DNA from: Cadophora sp. MPI-SDFR-AT-0126
Taxonomy: Eukaryota > Ascomycota > Leotiomycetes > Helotiales > Ploettnerulaceae
NCBI GenBank assembly: GCA_020747065.1
Contig: JAGMVK010000024.1
Coordinates: 124,001 to 188,000 of the forward strand
Reading direction: 5' to 3'
DNA: 64,000 bases
The notes under the pieces are model-generated. The model saw only the letters and a list, made by a program, of their open reading frames with translations, was not told the DNA's origin and made no database searches. The first letter of the stretch is position 1. Each line of letters starts with the position of its first letter. A program made the position numbers and the translations under genes. Positions 22,148-32,055 of the stretch are shown one piece after another.

Positions 22148-24097
22148 TTAAAGAAACTTCGCAGCTCCGGGACTGGCATCTTGGTCGACTTTGTCCCCCT
22201 TCTCATCGACGTCCATTCGGCCTCCTTTGTCGGTCATGAATAGGCTGATGATTGCTCCGACGACAGCAATGATTGCACTGCACCACTATGCTAGGCCGGA
22301 GTAGCCTAGCCCAAGGCCAGCAGAGAACAGAAATCCGGAGACAGTGGGCCCGAAGGCTCGGGATAAAGAGGCGGTAGATGCTGCGACACCGTTGATAGTT
22401 CCGAGCATAAGGAGGGAGGGTGCGGAATTAGTGAGGAGGATAGCGTTGCTAGGGTAAGCTAGGGTTGCGAATATGCATTTCCAGACTACTAATGCATAGA
22501 CTCCGGCTATTCGCATAGACTCAGGAAAGAGCACGAAGTACGGTATCGAGAGGTAGAGAATAGGATAAGAGAGTGTGATTAATCTGAATAGATCTAATAC
22601 ACTTAAATCTTTGAACAATAATTAGGAAAAGTACGATAGTCGCGAATATAGAGTACATGCCCTGAATAAACATAATAACTCCGATTTCCTTAGGATTAAG
22701 GCTATAACCCCTAACGAACTTGAAAGGTAGGTTCTATTCTGGATTTTTCGGAGGCGGCGTACTTAGGAGAGTTAGAAGCAAGGCATCAAAAGTCATAGTG
22801 TGGCTGCGAATCACGAGTCAGTTTGTCTGACCTAGAGGAGAAACAACTTATAACTTACTAAGCTAGGATACTATAACCGACGATATTCAGAATAACCTGG
22901 TTCGTGAAAGTTTTTGCTGCAGTTGGCTTTGCCTTCGGCGTAATATGCGAGGCATTGAGATCTAGAGCTTTCTGCGGTTCGGGCGATGGAGTGGGAGGCA
23001 GATTGGGTGATCCTGTAGAGGTGCGATATCCTGGTGGTTGTTTATCGCCTAGCAAAGATAACACGTCATCGAGATCTGCGATCTTTTCTGATCGCGACGC
23101 CTTCAAGTTCGCGCATAGGGCGAGCTTGCTGAGAATCCATTTCCTGGCTGCTAAGCCAGGATCGTGTCGATGTTTCTTCTTAGCATAAGTCTCCTCGAGA
23201 AACAAGATCCTAACTACTATACCACAAGACATGATAACCGTGCATACTAAGTTAGGCAGAAGGTATGGAAATCTTTCCTATATTGTCCCCTCGCCGAAAA
23301 TATATGGGTATCGGGGAACTGGTCTAGCTAGTGCGCCTCTAAGTACAGGTCCTAAGATCGATCTGGCTTTACTATCAGTTTTGTTTCTCAAGAGCTATCG
23401 AATATCAGAAAACTTACCCGAGGCACTACACAAATGGCATAATCGTATACGCGCGGGCTGTTTGCGAACTTGTCAGTAAGAGGCTCTGAGCTGGGGGTAC
23501 TGAAACTCAGGTCACATATACACTAGTGTTCCTTGACCGTGACTATTTCCGCAATTATTGTCTGCAAAACCTTGATATTCCTATATACGGCTCTCTGTTA
23601 GAACAGAAATCGTTCACTATATCACCTGTTTCCTAGAGATTCCGACTTACCTATTCAAAAGGCCGCCTAATGCCCGCGTAAGTAGTGTAATTGGAAAGCT
23701 GGGTGTAAATCCGAAAATTAATATACTTAGCGCCGTTCCCGCTAGTCCTATGAGAAGCACTAGTTTTCGTCCGATCCGATCACTTAGTCTGCCCCGTGCA
23801 ACGCCCGACGAGAATTCCGCAAACGCAAAAGCAGATAGGACTATTCCTATATAGACTGAGATTTCAGAGTCGTTCTTAGTTATACTGAAGTCTTTTACTA
23901 TGTAGTAGACGTAAGGGAAGATCGATATGAAGGCAATAGGTTCGCAGATTCGGCATAATACTGAGAACTGTTAGTAAGATATATCTTTAGTCGTACTCCC
24001 GATTGTGGGGGGAGGGGGGCTCACCCAAGATTGTTATCCGCCTTATGGGGAACCTAGGGGTTCCCTTCCGGGAACTCGTATATTGGATGCCAGACAT
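22148..24097 (-). pseudogene. MFS transporter pseudogene with nonsense codons
   Basis: A multi-exon major facilitator superfamily transporter broken by point mutations. N-terminal coding from about 24097 (ending FPIRRITIL) joins over an intron to ICEPIAFISIFPYVYYIV and the loop motif GRLSDRIGRK. It continues through ARAYTIMPFV, RGALARPVPRYPYIFGEG, FPYLLPNLVC and FLEETYAKKKHRHDPG to a variable central loop. The second half (SLNPKEIGVIMFIQGMYSIF, then GTINGVAASTASLSRAFGP) ends at a TAA (22150-22148). At three conserved Trp positions the codon is TAG, and a frameshift lies near 22618. Intron GT/AG sites are still visible. Relatives are fungal drug or metabolite exporters, but the substrate is unknown. 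Confidence 0.8.
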
Positions 24098-26693
24098 CGC
24101 GAGGGCTGTCTTGTGAAGGCGACCGTTGGTTTGGATATGCCGCAGGAAGAGTTGTGTTTGTGCGTGTGGCAGTATGGGGGGCGTTCAGGTGTACCAGAGA
24201 GTCGGGACTATGTGAGATTATATGACTCTAGGCGATATAGTTCCTCTTGCTGGTTCGGTCAAATGTCGCAGGTGGGAGTGATGAGCCAGAGGCCGAGAGG
24301 CATTGTTGTACTAGCCGGTCGGCGGTATTATGGTAGTCCACTAGAAGCGTTTTTGTATATCCTCAGTCCAATGGAATCTTCCAGTAAGATCGATCGTTGC
24401 GCGCAGGCAGAAAAGGTCAGATTATTTGTGGCTGGCCTGTACGATAGTATTCCAGATGAGCGAGTTTGGAAATTCTGAAACGCAACGGTGTTCATGGCAT
24501 CGCGTGCCTCGGGAATCCTACGTAAGCATTCCTTATACTGAGAACTGTTCTTCTCTGAGGAGGTGATCCGCCACAAAACCCATGCAGTCGACTTGAAGGT
24601 CCTTCTGAAGGTGAAGTACAGGAAGATGGCAAGGACTTTCCTCAGTCAGTTGTCCCGACTGACCCCCTGTAACAGGGCGTGATTCTCAGGCGTGGATAGG
24701 GTTGTGCAGAAAGGTACGAGAAAGCATCTCAACAGACCATTCAGCCGTTCTTTTCCCATTTGACGAGAAAGCGAGACACCTCCGTACTTGGTATGCGCAC
24801 GAAACGAGCCTAGTAGGCAAGCCATGCATCGACATGGTCAGACATGCCACCTACCCGGTTTGAAAAATTGGGATTTTGCGAGTCTCTGCGCGCAAAACAC
24901 AGTATGTATTACGAAAATCGAGTACTTTGAAGCTCATAGATATAATGCTATGATTGAGATGTTGAGTGGAGTCGTAATACAGACTATTTACTGTGAAAAA
25001 ACTTGCTCGACGTACCTTCCGTACAGCATTCTTTCGATAAGGCGGGGACTAAACTGGTCGGAAACCCTGATCATTGGCTCAGATGCCGATCCCTCGATGG
25101 CCTTGTTGTTCGCCGGCATCGGGGTGCGCAAAGCCGAATTTTCGGACGCTTCCCCGGAGGGTTGTCTCGGCAGAAGCGGGATGCTACCCAAATTTTTTTG
25201 GCGTTTGATGGTCTGCTACATCCGTCTGTACGGAAAAGACCGATTCAAGAAGCCATACAGCGGTTGGCAGAGCTCAGCGATATGCTGATTAATGCTCTCA
25301 ATTAACTCAAACCTCACTCTACCACCTATCGCTAACCAGTGCGAAACTTTATCGAAAGCTACTGCATCTGCATCATTCAAAGTAACCAACCTTGTCCAAG
25401 GCAGGGATATTGGTAAAGATGGTGTTGATGTCGAGCACAAGTTTGCTGCTGATATCCGCGCCTGCATCAGCTTCCACATACTAGGGAGACAAGGGAGGCG
25501 CTAGCGGGGTCGGTGAGGTGCATGATCATTGGTTCAGATGCCGATCGGTGGATCCGATTGCCGTTGGACCGTTTCACAGTATCGATTCCAAGGGCCAGTT
25601 CTCTAGTTGCTTGACCCAATAACGTCCTCGTTCGCCAAACTACGCTGCACGTTGATGCGGACAGAGCTGTGAAGGTATCGCCTTGTCTATGTTAAATGCA
25701 TGTGAATGTACAAGCACTGGTTCGCATGTCTACCACGGAACCTAACGCCGCATTATCCTTGCCAGGGTGCCAGGCATGTGCGTCTTGCCCTATGTCATTA
25801 GATATCACACAAGTGCAAAGACGTTGGACGGTCGTCACACACCAGCACGGCACGGCGTCGGCGTCTTCTAGACTACTGTCGCCCACAAAAGAAAATCCAT
25901 ACCTGGTGCTAGATCCTGCGACCCTGATCCGGTGCTTAGAACCCCCACATTTGCCTCACACGGAATCCCTGTCAAATCTTTCAAATAAAGGACCCAACAA
26001 ATCAAAATGTTGATATCTTGATTAATGCCCGCACTTCCATCAGCTTTAGATGTCTCCCCTCCGCCATATTTAAAAGCGGCTGCCCCTTCATCCAAACCCC
26101 CTTTCCTACCAGCCTCGCGTTTATCATCTTCGGCGAAGCCAAGGACCAACGAGCTAGACCTCCGACGATTGACAAAGAACTACTTTAAGGCACCATGTGC
26201 GAATTTACACATGTCGAGTTTCGGTGCGGCGACGTCCGCTATACAGTCAGAGCATGGTGTACCAATTACGAGAAGACCCATATCCGTTGTCCACCTTGGG
26301 TGGTGGCTATCGAATACCGGTGAGTCATCATAAATCCCATTGATCTTGCTCTAAGAATTTACAGCTGACAATCTCTCTAGATTAGATGAACGATGTGGTT
26401 CGTTTAGCTCCTCCTGTTCCAACCTTTCTAGGACCCTTTCACTCACTGGCCGTAGGAAACTGCCGCACGCCAGCGATAAATCCTTCCTGGATTACATACC
26501 AGTCGAAGTACTCTGGAATCCAAACGGAGAATGCCTCAGGGATGGCTTGGAGTAGGCCGGGTCGAGGAACAGAAGGCAGGATAGCCGTGACCGTGAGGGA
26601 TAGAGCGGTGTTTGGGTAGGGAAGAACATCAAAGAGTTCGAGTACATTTAATTTGTCAAAGCTTAAACTATCCCCACATGAGTGTTTTGCCTC
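24098..26693. other. Gene-poor segment with no recognised protein
   Basis: Several open frames of 60-166 codons occur on both strands (for example plus 24788-25288 and 25696-26013), but none shows a domain, a consistent exon structure or a known motif. Much of this interval belongs to a diverged duplication with 27.06-28.1 kb. Confidence 0.4.
24390..25745 (+). repeat. Diverged segmental duplication, copy 1
   Basis: Collinear blocks match copy 2 at 27063-28105: 24390-24560 with 27063-27230 (shared GAAAAGGTCAGA and ATTCCAGATG), 24755-24840 with 27287-27365 (GCGCA..., GAGCCTAGT, CAAGCCA), 25487-25550 with 27376-27440 (GGAGGCGCTAGCG, CATTGG, CAGATGCCG; actual bases differ slightly), and 25560-25745 with 27945-28105 (GCTGCACGT, GATGCGGACAGAGCT). 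Block spacing differs, so indels have accumulated. A third partial match to the CATTGG...GATGCC block lies near 25070-25100. Confidence 0.6.
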
Positions 26694-27059
26694 CTATGGA
26701 TCTCGGCATGGTGAAACGAGCCTGCTGCCACGGATAGTTGTATCCACACTCGCCCATTCCATCATTTCCTCCACGGGAGAAGACGGCTTCATGTGAATCT
26801 TGACGTGATCCTTGAGGGTATTTTTGTCCAAAAAGGCTCCAGACACATTCAGTACAAAGAGAATAGTTTCCCGCCTGTGTGACGTTCTTTCTGTTGTCAG
26901 ACCTTGGCCTCTCGAGAATTCCGTTCCAGGGTTAGACCACCAACACACAAACAGCTTGTTGCCTGTGTGAATTGTTCGTCCACGAGAGTGCTTTGGTATA
27001 TCCCCAGTTGTCAAAGAACTCCGCACAGCCCTGTCAGATGTAATCATGTAATCTTCCAT
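26694..27059 (-). pseudogene. Degenerate C2H2 zinc-finger gene fragment
   Basis: The minus-strand frame keeps the linkers and spacing of tandem C2H2 fingers: IHTGNKLFVC, EFSRGQGLTT, and FLDKNTLKDHVKIH. Several zinc ligands are lost (second Cys of one finger, both Cys of the next). It reads like a TFIIIA-type finger array after mutational decay. No start, exon structure or companion domain is visible. Confidence 0.4.
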
Positions 27060-27062
27060 TAA

Positions 27063-28105
27063 GATTGATCGGTGCGCAAGGAGAAAAGGTCAGACCTGTA
27101 CGAAAATATTCCAGATGCAAGATTTGAGCGCGTTTGGAACATTGGAACGCAAACGGGATTCAATGCATCGTGTACCCGGGAACCTTGTGTAAACTGTCCT
27201 CATACTTAGTACTGATAGGTTTGGCAGAACGGTACTCAATGACAGCCAAAAGATAGTGACGACGTTGGATCTGAACGTTGTTTCAATGATGGGAAAGCGG
27301 AGACGCCTCCGTATGCGCATGCTTCGCAAAAGAGCCTAGTGTGCAAGCCACGCAGCGACCATGGTCAATGAGACAGGGGAGGCGCTAGCGCGAGACCCTG
27401 GTGTGATTGAGCATTGGCTTAGATGCCGGTCGATCCCGCTTCCCACATACTTGGTAGTATGGGTCGTGCGTAAATCCATGCACTTGAGATACTTGGCAAT
27501 GCTGCTTTATCAAACTTCTCGTGGAGACAGGTACACTAAATGACGACTCCATGTTAAATCTCTTGACTTCTAGTGCAAAAAGCGGCGAATTAACATCGAA
27601 GTATCATTGGGTATACCCCTGTACGAAACCCCGGTCAAATATAAACCTGTGGAATTACGCACAGACAGTAAAGGGGGATTATTTCCAACATGTACGAAGT
27701 ATGTATTATACTTCGTACAGGTGGAAACAAGTACGGACTTCGCGTCCGTGCACCTGTCGAATGTTCTACCCAAAACCAGGGGTTTCGGACTAATAGCACG
27801 TCAAGATTTCATTACATTTATCTCTTTCGGGTTTAAGTTAGTATAGGAAGCACAGACGAGAAATCCGGACTTGTTTAGCCATGTGCGAAAGAAATCCGTA
27901 CGAAAACAATTGGGTTGATATCAGCAAATGATTACAGCAAAGAGATAGGAGCGACTCACAGCATCGACTCCAAGCTGCCAGATTTGCTAATTGCCTGACC
28001 AATGACGTCCGCGTTCGCCAATCCACGCTGCACGTCGATGCGGACAGAGCTGGAAAGGTGTCCCAATGTGAGTGTACAAGCCCTGGTTCGCGTGTGTACT
28101 TCCCC
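27063..28105 (+). repeat. Diverged segmental duplication, copy 2
   Basis: Partner of 24390-25745, in the same orientation and block order but about 300 bp shorter. No gene is recognised inside either copy. Confidence 0.6.
27618..27790. repeat. Nested inverted repeats (foldback-like)
   Basis: Three stems are nested or adjacent. An outer arm CGAAACCCC (27624-27632) pairs with GGGGTTTCG (27779-27787). An arm of about 20 bp at 27683-27702 pairs with 27708-27726 around a 5-base loop, with a perfect core TGTACGAAGTAT. A short stem, ACGGAC / GTCCGT, at 27733-27749 spans a TTCGC loop. Both strands remain open across it only because of the symmetry. Confidence 0.5.
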
Positions 28106-28442
28106 GGACCCTGTGCCTAATTTCCCCACTTCCAGCCAATCCTTCCAGGCTGGATTTGCGAAATCCTGTATATTGTGTACACGGAGATCAATTGCAGTTA
28201 CCTGCATCCCTCTCCGTCTTCCTCCACATCCCTCAACAAGTCCTCCTCTCTGATCACAAAGGGAAGGGTTGATCCGCCACCTGTGTTGCAGCTTGCTCGC
28301 TTTGAACTCTATTTAATCACTCCTGGTCCAGCACTACCACTTAGAGTTCGAACTTGGGACTTAGCCACGGTGACTCGATTCCGTTCTCAGCCCATCTTGT
28401 TGACTCTAGAAGAATAGATATGACGGTAGTCTCACATACTCC

Positions 28443-29770
28443 TTGGTCCTCAACCACCCTCCCACTTCATCGTTCATATCCCCAATTGGCAACAGAAGGC
28501 CCTCATCCCTGCCACCTATTCCAAAGACCCATATTAGGGGCAAGTGCAACAACGGAACACCCGGCTTACTACTAAACGTAGAGGCTGATGAGGGAACGAG
28601 AGACCGGGAAAGAACCCCCGCTTGGCGGTTGCGACGGACACAACGAACAGGTCGTAGATCTCAAACCACTATCCCGTCAATGTGTACTAGTGACGATCGC
28701 GCCGTCTCACAAGCGTCTAATACCGGCAGAGGAAAATGCCCGAAGCCGCCATCTCTAGTTCGTCCAGAACAGGCCGAGTATACTCAAGACGATAACCTCG
28801 TACGGGTTCAACCATCATTATATGTCGACTATCTCTCCCATGATTGGAAAGAAGAAGAGATCTGGGCTTTGTGGAAATATATGATGTCGGGAAAAGAGGG
28901 TAATGGGAATAGCGCAAGACTCCGGAACGCGTCCTGGCGAGCATGGATGAAGTCGAAGCACCACCTGGCCACCGTGCCTGCTGAGAATATAAATTGGTAA
29001 GCATTCCGTGATCTATGTCCTGGTGCGTTCACATAACTTTTCTAACATCAAAACACAAAAGGCTGAAAGACTACGATGTGACATGGTTGTATGGCCCACT
29101 CCAGGGATACTCCGACAGGTCGTCTGCTTCATATATGGCCCTATCGGGAATGGGAAGTTCTGAGTTGGACCCTCTGCTCAATAAAAAGCCTATCCTGAAG
29201 AAGCGAAGTGCCTTAGAGGTTATGCTCCAGCTATCGCTCTACAATTCATCGTCTTTGAACACCTCATTATTGAGACAAGGCCCTGGGGATGAGCTCCTCC
29301 CCGTCACTCCAGTAGCAAACACAAAGCGACGGATTCACTTCCATGACAAGGTTGAGCAGTTTGCAGTAACAGACGTCGGGGACTACGACGGTGAAGATAT
29401 CGGGGGACCTCCCACGATAGAGGAATCAGTAAGAAGGAATGCTCCCATTCGGCATAGCCAGGATGACTCTCAGATCACAAGCAAAACTATCACAATCCTG
29501 CCATCGACGACGCTCAAATGCCAGCAAGATGTTCCGAGGTTAGTGGAAGATATGGCGCAAGAGGGCAGCGATTGGCTATACCTGGCTGGTTCGCAAGAGA
29601 ACTTGCAATCCTTAGAGCCTGCTGCAGATATTCTGCTTAACTGGGACGAGGAATGTCGAGACGAAGGCGAGGCTGTGGTAGTGATAGGTCTTTTCAGCCG
29701 GGTTGCAGGCGCAGTAAAAGCTGCCAAGGACACTGCGTTTTTCTTATGGAGTACAGGGTATAAGAATTAG
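28443..29770 (+). CDS. Short Reg1-like paralogue (DUF1752 domain)
   Basis: A two-exon gene: exon 28443-28996, a 65-bp GT-AG intron (28997-29061, branch-like TCTAAC), and exon 29062-29770, giving 420 residues. The DUF1752/GATA-like region spans the intron (VDYLSHDWKEEEIWALWKY, NSARLRNASWRAWMKSK, then LKDYDVTWLYGPLQ). Further on are ILKKRSALEVMLQ and RRIHFHDKVEQF (about residues 274-285), which fits a PP1-docking RVxF-type motif. The C-terminal IGLFSRVAGAVKAAKDTAFF also matches the full-length homologue at 46949-48733. It lacks the acidic and Ser-rich middle of that protein. The first ~110 residues and the start codon are uncertain, since they do not resemble the homologue. It may be a diverged, still functional copy or one on its way to decay. 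Confidence 0.65.
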
Positions 29771-29774
29771 TTGT

Positions 29775-30300
29775 TTTCCCGCCCTTTATATGAGTACGTT
29801 TCCCATCATTGATTCGGCATGCGATCATAGGTAAAGTAATGTACTCACCGCTAAGTGGGTCTCGACACAGGAAAAGTAGAAGTTTGGGATTCGCAGTTGA
29901 TCCAACCTCCGGTACCTTTAGCCACTCTACCGGACTATGAACTTCACATGACTCTCCTATCAGATCCGCTTCATCTCTTTTCCATTGATTGAGATGGTAT
30001 TCAATATCAGCTACTAAGGTCTGTAACATTGTCTGTCGATCTGGTACCCCGGAGAACAATCCTAAATTCGCCTTCGTAGCTTTCACAAAGTCATCGTATT
30101 GCTTGTCACGTCGTCTAGAAAAGGCGTTGACATTAACAAAAGGTGTGGGAAGCAGAGCACTAGCGAATTCAAGGAAGACCGGCAGTTTTTATTCATTAAC
30201 CATCTACATGATGAACAACAAGAGCAAGGAAACAGCGTCACATCCTTCTTTGTCCGGAAATCAGTCTACTTGGCATTCTTTGGTAAACTGTCAGCGACAC
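29775..30300 (-). pseudogene. Unknown gene relic with in-frame stops
   Basis: A minus-strand frame that reads like real protein (LPVFLEFASALLPTPFVNVN, RRRDKQYDDFVKATKANLG, LFSGVPDRQTMLQTLV, PKLLLFLCRDPLSGEYI) but is broken by TAG and TAA codons at about 30200-30215, plus two more near 30250-30300, where Trp and Gln would fit. The family is not recognised. It converges with the Reg1-like paralogue and its 3' end is unclear. Confidence 0.4.
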
Positions 30301-30469
30301 ATGATATCGGCCAGACGGATGACGCCCCTCAGAGCGTAGGCGGTTCGCCGCAAGGCTCAGGGATAGACTAATCCAATTATTCACTAAATAACAACATGAA
30401 TCAGTCTCAGCGATCGTCAGAGCATGTGATGGAGAATTACGATGGTATATTGACACTTTACTAGCAAAG

Positions 30470-31381
30470 AGACGCTAGGAGTGAGCCACGCGCACGTTCG
30501 AATATCACGGAAGAAGGAGCTGCGGAGCGAGCAGAGGGAAGTATAGATGTGAGTATGCAAGACTGGTTGGAAGACCAGGAGCGTGAGAGACTAGAGCAGG
30601 AGAGGCGTGAGGAAGAGCTGCGGCGGCAAGAGACTAGGCAACAACAGAGACGAGAGGAGGAGGCTCGGATACATGGGAGGAAGCTTAAGGAATCTGAGCG
30701 AAGGAAAAGGCGGAACACGCAACTTGATATGGAGAGGATTGATAATGCAAGGCAAGGGACTACTAGTCGTGAACCAGTGGTAGCAAGCTCAGACTCCACA
30801 GACTCTGGTGAACAAGCAGCGTGAACAAGACCAAAAGAATCGGGAACTAGGTTTACAGAAAGAGGGGAGACATCGACAAGGTAGACGAGACCAAGAGAGG
30901 TTAGAACAGGAGAAGTCAATAGATTCAGACGAACATCCAGCGCACGCTCAACAGCATCGCACCACACCAAGACTCAGGCAGCACCAGGTAGGACCATACT
31001 CCCGATCATTTATTTCGGCAGATTCACTTTTGCAGGATTCAACCCCGCTAGCTCGGGAAAAGTCGGACGTCTGGATCATGTTCAAGATTCTGGAACGAGG
31101 CGTTTGGAGGACCGCCCAAACCCTTCACGTTGATTCCTCTTATCCATCTGAAGTTGAGCGAATAGCCATGAAGTATATGAGGAAGGTGGATCATAAGGGT
31201 ATATGATACCGACTTGAATATTCTGACCCCTCAAGTGTGTTTCGAAGCAGCGATCGCCAACCGTGCTCATGTATTACTTCTAATCCCGGAGAGGGATGTC
31301 GACATAAACGAAGAGCTGGAGGCTTCTGTTTCTCAGCTGTTGTCTGAAGTGGAGTTGCAGATGGAGTCTAGGATCGAGTGA
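30470..31381 (+). pseudogene. Frameshifted coiled-coil gene, DUF3723-like C-terminus
   Basis: An Arg/Glu-rich coiled coil (about 30549-30760, ERERLEQERREEELRRQ) continues after a frameshift near 30810. A conserved-looking C-terminal block follows (WIMFKILERGVWRTAQTLHV, DSSYPSEVERIAMKYMRK), and after a second frameshift near 31200, YDTDLNILTPQVCFEAAIAN and LLLIPERDVDIN up to TGA at 31379-31381. The ending resembles fungal DUF3723 proteins as I remember them, which often lie among transposons; their function is unknown. At least two frameshifts make this a pseudogene. Confidence 0.5.
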
Positions 31382-32047
31382 GGTTGTTATAGATATGTGT
31401 CACCTTCAACTTAAGACTATATTTACTGTTTGATCCTATCAAATTTTGACCTAGAACTGCCTGTAGCCATCCGCATACCCCGCGATTTCGGCTTAACTGT
31501 CTTGGCACGTCCCACTTGTATGTTCTTGGTCAGCACCAGCTTCTGGGCCTGTGGAGTCGAGCCGGCGCAGCTGATCCCCTTGGACTAGAATAGCAAGTTT
31601 GACGCTCCCTGAGGAATGTACCAACATTTCTTATGCTTAAATAGGACCGATACGCAGATAGAACCTTCAATACCCGCGAGACCCACACACTAATTATGCG
31701 TCACAAAACGCCGCCGAGGACTGCCGAAGACCTTCCCTCACAGTAGGCACGCATCCCCCGTAACATATCAACTGTTCAGGAACAAATCCAAGTCTTCTAA
31801 TCAATAACACATGACTCCCCTGACCAGTAGTGGCAGTATCAATTCCAACGGGTTTAATAATCAAAAAGGTAGTCATAATCCAACACTATGGTTTCTTAGG
31901 ACTCCCGAGCCTTTAACGGAGGCTGCTCAGCGCTGAAACTGGACCACAATGGCCTGTGCTGAAATGAAGAGGTCTTCGTTTGCGGGGTCTGTTCACCAGA
32001 ACTAGCGGCCAGAAACCCTCCTCAAGACTTTGGAACTAAGCTTAGCT
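31382..32047. other. Intergenic spacer before the hAT element
   Basis: No convincing gene. Ends at the 8-bp target duplication ACAGGATG (32048-32055) of the hAT insertion. Confidence 0.4.
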
Positions 32048-32055
32048 ACAGGATG

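Noticed and set aside
24005..24478. A 157-codon plus-strand frame
   Set aside because: It overlaps, antisense, the first coding exon and first intron of the MFS pseudogene and has no recognisable motif.
27691..27719. loxP-like site
   Set aside because: The arm contains ACTTCGTA as in loxP, but the arm order, spacer length (5 instead of 8) and the context do not match; no recombinase gene is in the window. Kept only as an inverted repeat.
30549..30824. A stand-alone short coiled-coil protein
   Set aside because: Its frame continues in another phase into a conserved-looking C-terminal block, so it is one part of a frameshifted pseudogene.
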